From: Rhodobacterales bacterium HKCCE2091
GTDB lineage: Bacteria > Pseudomonadota > Alphaproteobacteria > Rhodobacterales > Rhodobacteraceae
Assembly (NCBI GenBank): GCA_015689685.1
Contig: WVSL01000006.1
Coordinates: forward strand, 186,001-250,000
Direction of reading: 5' to 3'
DNA length: 64,000 bases
The notes under the pieces were generated by a model. It had not been told where the DNA came from. It searched no databases and saw nothing but the letters and a program-made list of their open reading frames with translations. The position numbers and the translations under genes were made by a program. Shown here piece by piece: positions 49,133-57,794 of this stretch (the first letter of the stretch is position 1; the number at the start of each line of letters is the position of its first letter).

Positions 49133-50668
49133 ATGGTCGCGGCCATGTCCGATCTGATCGACGACGACGGCCCCGGCGCCGCACAATCGAACGCGCCGGA
49201 ATTCTCCGTCTCGGAGCTGACCGGCTCGATCAAGCGCACGCTCGAATCCGCGTTCGGGCGTGTTCGCGTGCGTGGAGAGCTCGGCCGGGTGATGAAGGCC
49301 AAGTCGGGCCATTACTACTACGACCTGAAGGACGACCGGAACGTCATCAACTGCACCACCTGGAAGGGGCAGGTGGCGGGGCTGGGGATCGAGCCCGAGG
49401 AGGGGATGGAGGTGATCGTCACCGGCCGTCTCAGCGCCTACGGGCCGCAGTCGCGCTACAACCTCAACGTCGACAGCATGGAGATCGCGGGCGCGGGCGC
49501 GCTGATGGCGATGCTGGAAAAGCGCCGCAAGGCGCTAGCCGCGGAGGGGCTGTTCGACGAGGCGCGCAAGCGTCCGCTGCCCTACCTGCCGGAGGTCATC
49601 GGCGTCGTGACCTCGCCCACGGGCGCGGTGATCCGCGACATCCTGCACCGGCTGCGGGACCGGTTCCCGCGCAAGGTGCTGATCTGGCCGGTCGCGGTGC
49701 AGGGCCAGAATTCCGCCGCCGAGGTGGCCCGCGGCATCCGCGGCTTCAACGCGCTGACGCCGGGCGGCGCGATCCCGCGGCCGGACCTGCTGATCGTCGC
49801 GCGGGGTGGCGGCAGCCTGGAGGACCTGTGGGGGTTCAACGAGGAGATCGTCGTGCGCGCGGCTGCCGACAGCGTGATCCCGCTGATTTCCGCCGTGGGG
49901 CACGAGACCGACACCACGTTGATCGACTTCGCTGCCGACCGCCGTGCGCCGACCCCGACGGCGGCCGCGGAGATGGCGGTGCCGGTGCGGCTCGACCTTC
50001 TGAACTGGACCGAGGCGCAGGGCGGGCGGCTAACGCGCGCGGCGACCGCGGCCTTGCAGGCGCGGCGGCAGCGGCTCGGCGACCTGTCGCGCGGGCTGCC
50101 GCGGGCCGAGACCCTGTTCGAGGGGCCGCGCCAGACGCTCGACCGCTGGAGCGAACGGCTCGGCCCGGCGCTGTCGGGGCTTGTCGGGCGGCACCGCCAG
50201 CGGCTCGACCGCGTGGAGGCCGCGCTGACCCCGGCGCTGGAACGCGGCGTGGCGCGGCGGCGGGTGTCGCTTGGCCAGGCGGCAGGGCGGCTGTCGTTCG
50301 GGCGGATCGCGGACCGGGCGGAACGGGGGCGGCGCGATCTTTCCGTGCAGCTTCGGTCGCTGGACCGGGCGCTGGCCGCCGCGGCGGAGACGCGCCGCGC
50401 CCGGCTGGATGCGCTGTCGCGGCTGTTGCAGAGCCTCGGCTACACCGAGACGTTGAAACGCGGGTACGCGGTGGTGCGCGAGGGCGAGGAGATCGTCACC
50501 GGCGCGGGCCGCGCGGCGGGCGCGGCGAGCCTGGAGATCGAGTTCCAGGACGGTCGGGTGACGGCAGTTCCGGCAGGCGGGGCGTCGCCGGGCGGCGCGG
50601 GTGGCGGCGGGGCGAAGCGCCCGGTCAAGTTCCCGCCCCGGTCGCAGGGCGACCTGTTCGGGGACTGA
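49133..50668 (+). CDS. xseA: Exodeoxyribonuclease VII large subunit
   Basis: A 511-residue subunit. The N-terminal OB domain has FSVSELTGSIKRTLESAFGRVRVRGE and YYYDLKDDRNVINC. The catalytic region has VIGVVTSPTGAVIRDIL, LIVARGGGSLEDLWGFNEE and SAVGHETDTTLIDF. A helical coiled region and GYAVVREGEEIV follow. I chose ATG 49133 with AGAGGA eight bases upstream; ATG 49145 (MSDLIDD) is an alternative. The small subunit xseB is not in the window. Confidence 0.95.
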   Translation: MVAAMSDLIDDDGPGAAQSNAPEFSVSELTGSIKRTLESAFGRVRVRGELGRVMKAKSGHYYYDLKDDRNVINCTTWKGQVAGLGIEPEEGMEVIVTGRLSAYGPQSRYNLNVDSMEIAGAGALMAMLEKRRKALAAEGLFDEARKRPLPYLPEVIGVVTSPTGAVIRDILHRLRDRFPRKVLIWPVAVQGQNSAAEVARGIRGFNALTPGGAIPRPDLLIVARGGGSLEDLWGFNEEIVVRAAADSVIPLISAVGHETDTTLIDFAADRRAPTPTAAAEMAVPVRLDLLNWTEAQGGRLTRAATAALQARRQRLGDLSRGLPRAETLFEGPRQTLDRWSERLGPALSGLVGRHRQRLDRVEAALTPALERGVARRRVSLGQAAGRLSFGRIADRAERGRRDLSVQLRSLDRALAAAAETRRARLDALSRLLQSLGYTETLKRGYAVVREGEEIVTGAGRAAGAASLEIEFQDGRVTAVPAGGASPGGAGGGGAKRPVKFPPRSQGDLFGD

Positions 50669-50671
50669 GCC

Positions 50672-51337
50672 TCAGCCCTCGGCCGCGGTGCGGCCGGTCA
50701 GCATCTGCCAGTGTTCGCGCGGCGTCGGCAGGGCGATCAGGACCATCCCGAAGATCAGGAAGGCGAGCAGGCAGGCCGGCAGCCAGAGCACCGACAGCGG
50801 CAGGCCGAGCGCGCCCATCACCCGCCGCGCGAAGCCCGGCCCGACCAGCCGCGACAGCGCCGAGAGCAGGAAGCGGCCGCCGTCGAAGGGCTGCACGGGC
50901 AGAAGCGTGACGATGCCGATAAAGAGGTTCACGAAGGCGAAGATCTCGACCCAGTGGGCCAGTTGCCCCGAGGGAAGCACGCCGTGGAAGAGGCTGGCGA
51001 GCGCCCAGAGCCCGAGGCTGGCCAGCGGGCCGACCGCGGCGAGCGTTTCGGCCTGGAGCGGCGTCGCCCTGGAATGGACGATGCTGCCGCCGGCGCCGTT
51101 CAGCCGGACGCTTTCGACGGTGAGGCCCATGCGCAGGGCCACCGCGGCGCGGAACGCCTCGCGCAGGTAGAGCGACAGCAGGATCACCATGAAGACGAGC
51201 GCGTCGAGCAGGAATTCCTCCAGCCCGCCGACGACGTGGACCATGACGAAGGCCAGGAAGATCAGCGAGGCCCCGATCTCGATCCGGATACCGTCGCCGG
51301 AGTCGACTTCGAGCACCTTGAAATCCTGACGCAACAT
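50672..51337 (-). CDS. Site-2-protease-like membrane protein without the zinc motif
   Basis: A 221-residue membrane protein with the M50/S2P layout: a helix where HExxH should be (LYLREAFRAAVALRM, residues 57-70), the AAVGPLASLGLW helix (101 on) and LLPVQPFDGGRF (Asp152), which is the family's third motif. HExxH is changed to R59-E-A-F-R63, so both zinc His residues are lost and proteolysis is not expected. The frame is intact. ATG 51337 is chosen with GGGG upstream. Confidence 0.75.
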   Translation of the reverse strand: MLRQDFKVLEVDSGDGIRIEIGASLIFLAFVMVHVVGGLEEFLLDALVFMVILLSLYLREAFRAAVALRMGLTVESVRLNGAGGSIVHSRATPLQAETLAAVGPLASLGLWALASLFHGVLPSGQLAHWVEIFAFVNLFIGIVTLLPVQPFDGGRFLLSALSRLVGPGFARRVMGALGLPLSVLWLPACLLAFLIFGMVLIALPTPREHWQMLTGRTAAEG

Positions 51338-51472
51338 GGCCATCCCCGCCGTAATCTCTATTCCCTGGACCAACGGGTAGGCGGGAATCGTGGCGGAATT
51401 TCAGCGCCCCCGCGTCGGGAGGTGCTGGAAATCCAGATGAATCTAGGCGTTTTCGCGGCGCTTGACGCTGCG

Positions 51473-52447
51473 TTACCGGCCCCGGATCCGGGGGTCGAGG
51501 GCGTCGCGGAGGCCGTCGCCGATATAGTTCACGCTCAGAACTGTCAGGGAAATCGCGAGGCCGGGCCAGATCACCCGTTCGGGATTCTGCTGCAGCCAGT
51601 CGGTCGCGTCGAACAGGAGCCGGCCCCATGTCGGGAAGTCCGACGGGAAGCCGAGGCCGAGGAACGACAGCGCGCTTTCGGTGATGATCGCGTTGGCGAT
51701 TCCGAGCGTGGCCGAGACCATGATCGGCGACATGACGTTGGGCAGGATGTGGCGCAGGATCATCCGGCTCGACGGGGTGCCGATGGACCGCGCGGCCAGC
51801 ACGAACTCGCGTTCTTTCAGGGCCAGCACGTCGCCGCGCACGACCCGCGCCGTCTGCATCCACGAGGTGATGCCGATGACCACCACGATCAGCACGAAGA
51901 TCCCGCCTTCCGGCCCGAAGGCGGCGCGGAGCTGGTCGCGGAACAGCATGATGATGACCAGCAGGAGCGGCAGCAGCGGCAGGGCGAGGAACAGGTCGGT
52001 CGTCCGCATCAGCGGGCCGTCGAGCTTCTTGAAGTAGCCCGCCAGCACCCCGATCAGGGTGCCGAGCACGAGGCTGAGAAGCATCGCGGTCAGGCCGACG
52101 GCGATCGAGGTGCGGCCACCGGTCATCATCCGCGCGAGCGTGTCGCGGCCGAGCTGGTCGGCGCCCATCGGGTGCGCCATCGACGGGCCGGAGTTCCGCG
52201 CCCGGATGTCGATGTAGGTCGGGTCGATGGTCCAGATCAGCGGCCCGACATAGACGAACAGCAGCGCGAAGACGAAGAAGCCGAGTCCGACCATCGCGCC
52301 CTTGTGCGACTTGAACTGGTCCCAGACGTCCCACCACTGGTTGCGCGGCGGGCGGTAGGCTTCGAGCTCCATCACCGGCGCGGCGCCGGCGGGCGTGGCG
52401 CCCGCGGTCTGCATCGGCTGGTTCGGGCGGTCGGCGCTGTCAGTCAT
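51473..52447 (-). CDS. Dipeptide/oligopeptide ABC permease, OppC-type
   Basis: A 324-residue permease with an N-terminal OppC-type region (RNQWWDVWDQFKSHKGAMVGLGFFVFALLF) and five or six helices. The EAA-like cytoplasmic loop is REFVLAARSIGTPSSRMILRHILPN. It is the last gene of the importer and overlaps the OppB-type gene by 8 bases. It forms the channel with the OppB-type subunit. Confidence 0.92.
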   Translation of the reverse strand: MTDSADRPNQPMQTAGATPAGAAPVMELEAYRPPRNQWWDVWDQFKSHKGAMVGLGFFVFALLFVYVGPLIWTIDPTYIDIRARNSGPSMAHPMGADQLGRDTLARMMTGGRTSIAVGLTAMLLSLVLGTLIGVLAGYFKKLDGPLMRTTDLFLALPLLPLLLVIIMLFRDQLRAAFGPEGGIFVLIVVVIGITSWMQTARVVRGDVLALKEREFVLAARSIGTPSSRMILRHILPNVMSPIMVSATLGIANAIITESALSFLGLGFPSDFPTWGRLLFDATDWLQQNPERVIWPGLAISLTVLSVNYIGDGLRDALDPRIRGR

Positions 52448-53447
52448 AGCGGATCCTCGGGTCGAGCACGCCGTAGAGGACGTCGGCCAGGAGGTTGAAG
52501 AGCACGATCAGGATCGCGAAGATGAAGCTGACGGTCTGCACCACGGGGATGTCGCCGCCCTGGATCGCGATGATCAGGAGCTGACCGATGCCGTTCACCT
52601 TGAACACCTGCTCGGTGATGATCGCGCCGCCGAACACGGACGGCACGTTCAGCGCGATCACGGTGACGACGGGGATCATGGAGTTGCGCAGGACGTGGAC
52701 GAGCACCACGACCTTTTCCGTCAGCCCCTTGGCGCGCGCGGTGCGGACGTAATCCTGGTTGAGGTTGTCCAGCATCGAGGCGCGCATGAAGCGCGAGATC
52801 TGCGAGGCGTTGTAGAGCCCGAGCACCATCACCGGCATGATGATCTGCTTGAGCTGCACCACGAAGCTGTCCCAGTCGGTGACGACGTGGGTGGTGTCGT
52901 AGACGCTCGGGAACCAGCCGAGCTGGACCGCGAAGATCACGATGAACAGCACGCCGGTGAAGAAGGTCGGGACCGAGAAGCCGAGCATCGAGATGAAGGT
53001 GCCGACCTGGTCGAAGATCGAGTACTGGCGGTAGGCCGAGATCACCCCGATCGGCACCGCGATCAGGATGCCGACGATGTAGCTGGTGCCGACGACCCAG
53101 AGCGTCTGCGGCATCCGCTGCATGATCAGGTCCATCACCGGCGAGCGGGTCTGGTAGCTGATGATGCGCGGGCCTTCCGGACCGACCTGCCAGCCGGTCC
53201 AGCTTTCGATCAGGTGCAGGGGTTCGTTCCAGACCATCAGCTTCAGCCACTTGAAGTACTGGACGAAGACCGGGTCGTTGACGCCGAGGCTCTGGCGGAT
53301 CTGCTCGCGCACCTCGGGCGGGATCGTCAGCGGCAGCCCGGCGGTCGGGTCCGAGGGCGACAGCTTCACGATCAGGAAGATGACGAGGCTGATGAACAGA
53401 AGCGTCGGGACCGCCAGGATCAATCTTCGGATCGTGTAGGTCAGCAT
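52440..53447 (-). CDS. Dipeptide/oligopeptide ABC permease, OppB-type
   Basis: A 335-residue permease with six helices starting MLTYTIRRLILAVPTLLFISLVIF, the OppB-type start. The EAA loop reads QDYVRTARAKGLTEKVVVLVHVLRN. A large periplasmic loop after helix 1 (DPTAGLPLTIPPEVREQIRQ) is also family-like. It lies 91 bases after the binding-protein gene, with a strong hairpin between. Confidence 0.93.
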   Translation of the reverse strand: MLTYTIRRLILAVPTLLFISLVIFLIVKLSPSDPTAGLPLTIPPEVREQIRQSLGVNDPVFVQYFKWLKLMVWNEPLHLIESWTGWQVGPEGPRIISYQTRSPVMDLIMQRMPQTLWVVGTSYIVGILIAVPIGVISAYRQYSIFDQVGTFISMLGFSVPTFFTGVLFIVIFAVQLGWFPSVYDTTHVVTDWDSFVVQLKQIIMPVMVLGLYNASQISRFMRASMLDNLNQDYVRTARAKGLTEKVVVLVHVLRNSMIPVVTVIALNVPSVFGGAIITEQVFKVNGIGQLLIIAIQGGDIPVVQTVSFIFAILIVLFNLLADVLYGVLDPRIRYD

Positions 53448-53487
53448 GTAGCGGCGCCTCGGTTCAGCAGTCTTCGGTTTGGGGGGT

Positions 53488-53514
53488 GGCCCCGCCCGCC
53501 GGACGGGCGGGGCC
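53488..53514 (-). promoter_or_regulatory. Intercistronic hairpin between binding protein and permease genes
   Basis: GGCCCCGCCCG (53488-53498) and CGGGCGGGGCC (53504-53514) form an 11-bp stem. Such stems after binding-protein genes often protect the upstream mRNA and raise receptor levels above the permeases. Confidence 0.6.
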
Positions 53515-53538
53515 TTTCGTCAGGTCACGCGCGCCCGA

Positions 53539-55257
53539 TCACTCGGGGATGCGGTACCAGTCCATGATGTTCCACAGCTCGGAATCCCAGTCCGACATGC
53601 GGACGCCGCCGAGGCTGTTGGCATGGGCCGACACGCCGCCGCGGTGGACGAGCGGGATGATCGAGTAGCTCTGCACCAGCATGTCGTTCTGCGCCATCGC
53701 GATGCGGCCGCGCTCGGCGAGGTCGGCGGTCTGCGCCATCTCGTCGATCAGGGCGTCATACTCTTCCGAGCAGAAACGCTGGATGTTGGAGCCCTGCCAC
53801 TGGGTGTTCGGGCCCGGGATTTCCGAGCACGCCCAGTTGGCCATGTAGGCCTGCGGGTCCACGCCTGCGAAGTTGTTGGTGTACATCTCCACGTCGGCAT
53901 AGAACTTCTGGAACGTGTCCGGGGATGCCGGGTCGCCGCCGAAGAACACCGAGGCGTCGATGTTGCGAAGCTCGGCGTCGATGCCGATTTCCGCCCACCA
54001 CTGCTTGACCAGCGCCTGGGTGTCCTGGCGGACGGCGTTGGTCGAGGTCTGGTAGAGAACCCGCAGCGGAGTGCCTTCGTACTCGCGGATGCCGTCGCCG
54101 TCGCTGTCGACGATGCCGGCCTCATCGAGAAGCGCGATCGCGCCCGGGATGTCCTGCACGAGGCAGTCGTCGTTCGCCGTGGAGGCATAGGCCTCAGGCG
54201 CGGGCAGGACGTTGCAGGTCGGCTGGCCGCCGGCGCCGTAGCCGATCTCGACGATCAGCGAGCGGTCGATGGCCATCGACATGGCCTGGCCGATCACCGG
54301 GTTCGTCAGGAACGGGTGCGGGCCGCCCTCGACCGTGGAGCGCAGGTCGCCGAGCGCCGGGTCGGGGTTGGTCATGTTGACGTGGATCCGCTCGACCGAG
54401 GTGCCGAAGGCGGTCACGACGGTGCCGTTGCCCTGGGCTTCCATCTCCGAGAGGATGGTCGGGTCGATCTGCAGGTTCCAGGCGTAGTCGAACTCGCCGG
54501 TCTCGAGGACCGAGCGCGCCGCCGCGGCCGCGTCGCCGCCGCCCTTGAAGGTCACGGACGCGAAGTAGGGACGGTCCGGGAAGCGGAAGTTCTCGTTCGC
54601 GACCAGCTCGATCACGTCGTTCGGACGGAAGTCCGTGACGACGAACGGGCCGGTGCCGATCGGGCCGAAGTTGGCCTCGGTGCACTCGGGCGCGCGGGCG
54701 CCGAGGCAGTCCGCGAACTGCGCCGCCTGGAGCACCGGGCTCTCGGCGCCGACGAAGGCGGTGTAGGGGAACGGCGTCGGGGCGTCGAAGGTCACGGTCA
54801 GGCTGTTGCCGTCGCCGCCTTCGACACTGGTCACGCCGTCGAAGTAGCTCGACTGCGCGCAGCCGCCTTCGGGATGGGTGCAGTATTCCCAGGTGAAGAT
54901 GAAGTCCTCGGCGGTCAGCGGCGAGCCGTCCGACCAGGTGACGCCATCGGCGATGGTCCAGGTGATCGAGGTCAGGTCCTCGGACACGCCGCCGTTCTCC
55001 ACGGTCGGGATCTCGGTGGCGAGCCACGGTACCATCTCGCCGTTCTCGTCGAAGCGGGCGAGGGATTCGAGGATCAGCGAGGCCGACTCGACTTCCTTGG
55101 TGCCGCCCGAGAGATACGGGTTCAGCGTCGAGGGCGCCTGCCAGTAGATGATGTTGAGGTGACCGGAGCCGCCGCGCGTCAGGTGCGCGTCGGCGGTGGC
55201 CGCCAGCGGCACGAGGACCGCGGCCGCCGTTCCGGCCAGGATGTGTCTGAGTTTCAT
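53539..55257 (-). CDS. Peptide-binding protein of the importer
   Basis: A 572-residue family-5 binding protein. A Sec signal (LRHILAGTAAAVLVPLAATADA) precedes the mature protein, with LNIIYWQAPSTLNPYLSGG, ITWTIADGVTWSDGSPLTAEDFIFTW and IGTGPFVVTDFRPND. It captures the substrate for the OppB/C-type channel. AGGAGAGGAAG precedes ATG 55257. The position after the ATPase genes is less common. Confidence 0.92.
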   Translation of the reverse strand: MKLRHILAGTAAAVLVPLAATADAHLTRGGSGHLNIIYWQAPSTLNPYLSGGTKEVESASLILESLARFDENGEMVPWLATEIPTVENGGVSEDLTSITWTIADGVTWSDGSPLTAEDFIFTWEYCTHPEGGCAQSSYFDGVTSVEGGDGNSLTVTFDAPTPFPYTAFVGAESPVLQAAQFADCLGARAPECTEANFGPIGTGPFVVTDFRPNDVIELVANENFRFPDRPYFASVTFKGGGDAAAAARSVLETGEFDYAWNLQIDPTILSEMEAQGNGTVVTAFGTSVERIHVNMTNPDPALGDLRSTVEGGPHPFLTNPVIGQAMSMAIDRSLIVEIGYGAGGQPTCNVLPAPEAYASTANDDCLVQDIPGAIALLDEAGIVDSDGDGIREYEGTPLRVLYQTSTNAVRQDTQALVKQWWAEIGIDAELRNIDASVFFGGDPASPDTFQKFYADVEMYTNNFAGVDPQAYMANWACSEIPGPNTQWQGSNIQRFCSEEYDALIDEMAQTADLAERGRIAMAQNDMLVQSYSIIPLVHRGGVSAHANSLGGVRMSDWDSELWNIMDWYRIPE

Positions 55258-55304
55258 GGTTCTGGTCTTCCTCTCCTTGTTGGTGTGCTCGACGAGCCTC
55301 TGGG

Positions 55305-56579
55305 TCATGCCGCCGTGGCTTCGGCGGTCTCTTGGTGTTCGTAGTGGAGGTGGCAGGCGACGAAGCGGCGCGGCTGCACCTCGAGGTACTCGGGGTCGAT
55401 CCGGCGGCAGATGTCCATCACCTGCGGGCAGCGGGTGCAGAAGTTGCAGCCCTTCGGCGGGTTCGCCGGCGACGGCACGTCGCCCTGCAGGACCTCGCGC
55501 TGCGCGGTCTCGTGCGCGGCCGGGTCGGGTTCGGGCACCGCGGACAGGAGCGCACGGGTATAGGGATGCAGCGGCTCGTCGTAGAGCACGTCGCGGGGCG
55601 CGAGTTCGACCACCTTGCCGAGATACATCACCGCCACGCGGTCGGCGATGTGGCGGACCATGCTGAGATCGTGGCTGATGAACAGGTAGGTCAGGCCGAG
55701 CCGTTCCTGCAGGTCTTCCAGCAGGTTCACCACCTGGGCCTGGATCGACACGTCGAGCGCGGCGATCGGCTCGTCGCAGACGATGAACTTCGGGTTCAGC
55801 GCGAGCGCGCGGGCGATGCCGATCCGCTGGCGCTGGCCGCCGGAGAACTCGTGCGGGTAGCGGTTGGCGAAGTCGCGGTTGAGCCCGACCGCGTCCATCA
55901 GCTCGTAGATGCGCGCCTCGCGTTCCTTCGCGGACATGCCGGAGTGTTCCGACAGCGGCTCGCCGATGATGCCCGCGAGCGTCATGCGCGGGTTGAGCGA
56001 GGCCTGCGGGTCCTGGAACACCATCTGCATCGTCGGGCGCAGGCGGCGGAGCGCGCCCTCGCTCGGGGCGAAGTCCTTGTCGGACACGCCCTCGGACGAC
56101 ATCAGCATCCTGCGCGAGACGTAGGCGGCCCCGTAAAGCGCCGCGAGGGTCAGCGCGATCACCAGCGCGACGAGGCCCGCTATGGCCCAGCCGCCGGTGA
56201 CGCTGCCGCGGACCAGTGCGCCGACGAGCAGCCCCGCGCCGATCGTGAAGACCAAGCCCGCGGCCCAGTTGCCGACCCGGTCGGACCTGTTCCGCACGCG
56301 CCGCGCCACCGGGTTGCCCCAGGCCAGCCCGCGCCCGTCCAGCCGGATCTGGCCGCTGGTCGGTTCGTAGAGCCGCAGCACCGTCCGCCCGCAGGTCGAC
56401 TTGCCGCACCCGGATTCGCCGACGAGGCCGAGCGTCTCGCCCTCGAAGATGTCGAAGCTGACGCCGTCCACCGCCTTCACGTTGCCGGTATGGCGCCGCA
56501 ACAGGCCGGTATGGATCGGGAAATACATCTTGAGGTCGTCGACCTCGACGAGCTTGCGGGCGGAATCGAAGTCAAACAT
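55305..56579 (-). CDS. OppF-type ABC ATPase with inserted membrane helices
   Basis: A 424-residue ATPase; OppF-type proteins are usually about 330. Walker A is GESGCGKST (54-62), the Q-loop [14 protein letters not shown] (Gln189), signature FSGGQRQR (245 on) and Walker B FIVCDEP (265-271). A four-Cys cluster typical of OppD/F appears near the end ([14 protein letters not shown]). Residues ~85-175 are an insertion with two hydrophobic helices, [19 protein letters not shown] (105-123) and [20 protein letters not shown] (131-150). The frame is continuous. No similar fusion is known to me. It overlaps the OppD-type gene by 8 bases. Confidence 0.9.
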   Translation of the reverse strand: MFDFDSARKLVEVDDLKMYFPIHTGLLRRHTGNVKAVDGVSFDIFEGETLGLVGESGCGKSTCGRTVLRLYEPTSGQIRLDGRGLAWGNPVARRVRNRSDRVGNWAAGLVFTIGAGLLVGALVRGSVTGGWAIAGLVALVIALTLAALYGAAYVSRRMLMSSEGVSDKDFAPSEGALRRLRPTMQMVFQDPQASLNPRMTLAGIIGEPLSEHSGMSAKEREARIYELMDAVGLNRDFANRYPHEFSGGQRQRIGIARALALNPKFIVCDEPIAALDVSIQAQVVNLLEDLQERLGLTYLFISHDLSMVRHIADRVAVMYLGKVVELAPRDVLYDEPLHPYTRALLSAVPEPDPAAHETAQREVLQGDVPSPANPPKGCNFCTRCPQVMDICRRIDPEYLEVQPRRFVACHLHYEHQETAEATAA

Positions 56580-57579
56580 CCCGCGGCGCCCCCGTGTCGA
56601 CGTTCCAGAAGCAGGCCGCGTCGTGGCCCGGGCCGACCGGCAGCCGCGGCGGGTTCTGCCGCGCGCAGCGTTCGAAGGCGAACGGGCAGCGCGGCCGGAA
56701 CGGGCAGCTGTCGGGATCCTGCGCGAGGATCGGCGGCTGGCCCTGGATCACCCGCAGGCGCTCCACCCGGTCGCCGCGCACGCTCGGCACGGTTTCCAGC
56801 AGCATCCGCGTGTAGGGGTGCTTGGGGTTGGCGAATAGCTCCTTCACCGGCCCCTGTTCCACGACCTGGCCGCCGTACATGACCATCACCCGGTCGGCGA
56901 TGCCCGCGATCACGCCGAGGTCGTGGGTGATCCAGACGATCGCCATGCCGAGCTTGTGGCGCAGTTCCTTGATGAGTTCGAGGATCTGCGCCTGGATCGT
57001 CACGTCGAGCGCGGTGGTCGGTTCGTCCGCGATCAGCACCTGCGGGTCGCAGGCGAGCGCGATGGCGATCATCACCCGCTGGCGCATCCCGCCGGAAAAC
57101 TGGTGCGGGTAGTCGTCGAGCCGGCGGCGGGCGTCGGGGATGCCGACGAGTTCCAGGAGCTCGACCGCCCGGTCGCGCGCCTTCGACTTCGACAGCTTCA
57201 TGTGCTTGCGCAGCGGCTCCACGATCTGGAAGCCGACCGGGAACACCGGGTTGAGCGAGGTCATCGGGTCCTGGAACACGAAGCCGATCCGGGCGCCGCG
57301 CACGGCGCGGAGTTCTTCCTCGGTGCAGGCGAGCAGGTCCTTGCCCTCGAACCGGACGGTGCCGCCGCGGATCTCGGCGGGCGGCTGCGGCAGGAGGCCG
57401 ATCAGCGACATCATGGTGACGGACTTGCCCGAACCGGATTCGCCGACCACGCCCAGAAGCTCCCCGGCCTCGAGGTGGAATGTCACGTTGTTGACCGCGT
57501 GAACCTCTCCACGCCGCGTGCGGAAAACGGTCTTGAGGTCCTTGACGTCAAGGACCGAGGCCAAGCCCCCGTCTGGCAT
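56572..57579 (-). CDS. OppD-type ABC ATPase
   Basis: A 335-residue ATPase of the importer. Walker A is GESGSGKSV, the Q-loop [14 protein letters not shown], the signature QFSGGMRQR and Walker [14 protein letters not shown]. The C-terminal OPT domain has [14 protein letters not shown], a cluster-type Cys set. It is the first gene of the leftward unit. I chose ATG 57579 (MPDGGL) with AGGAGAGGG upstream; the longer frame would overlap argE. Confidence 0.93.
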   Translation of the reverse strand: MPDGGLASVLDVKDLKTVFRTRRGEVHAVNNVTFHLEAGELLGVVGESGSGKSVTMMSLIGLLPQPPAEIRGGTVRFEGKDLLACTEEELRAVRGARIGFVFQDPMTSLNPVFPVGFQIVEPLRKHMKLSKSKARDRAVELLELVGIPDARRRLDDYPHQFSGGMRQRVMIAIALACDPQVLIADEPTTALDVTIQAQILELIKELRHKLGMAIVWITHDLGVIAGIADRVMVMYGGQVVEQGPVKELFANPKHPYTRMLLETVPSVRGDRVERLRVIQGQPPILAQDPDSCPFRPRCPFAFERCARQNPPRLPVGPGHDAACFWNVDTGAPRDV

Positions 57580-57647
57580 TCGCTGCCGCCCTCTCCTGTC
57601 CGTGGCCCGTCGCTCGTAGCGGTACGGGTCCTTGTCGTTAACGCCGA

Positions 57648-57675
57648 ACGGTAGCATGAAAATCCGACCCCGCAA
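57648..57675 (-). promoter_or_regulatory. Possible promoter of the peptide-importer operon
   Basis: On the minus strand TTGCGG (57675-57670), 16 bases, then TACCGT (57653-57648). This leaves a leader of about 60 bases to the OppD-type ATG. Confidence 0.35.
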
Positions 57676-57705
57676 GCGGCAATCCGGGCAATTCTGCGTG
57701 ACGCA

Positions 57706-57729
57706 TGGGCACATGCCCAAGCATTGGGC
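57706..57729. promoter_or_regulatory. Overlapping inverted repeats between the importer and argE
   Basis: TGGGCA-CA-TGCCCA (57706-57719) overlaps GCCCAA-GCA-TTGGGC (57715-57729). Three TGGGC/GCCCA half-sites lie in the shared control region of two divergent units. Confidence 0.45.
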
Positions 57730-57794
57730 GGCGGGCTTGACGGCGCGGCGAAGGCGGAACAGGCTCATGCCCGGACATCCCCCGGAGACGCCCC

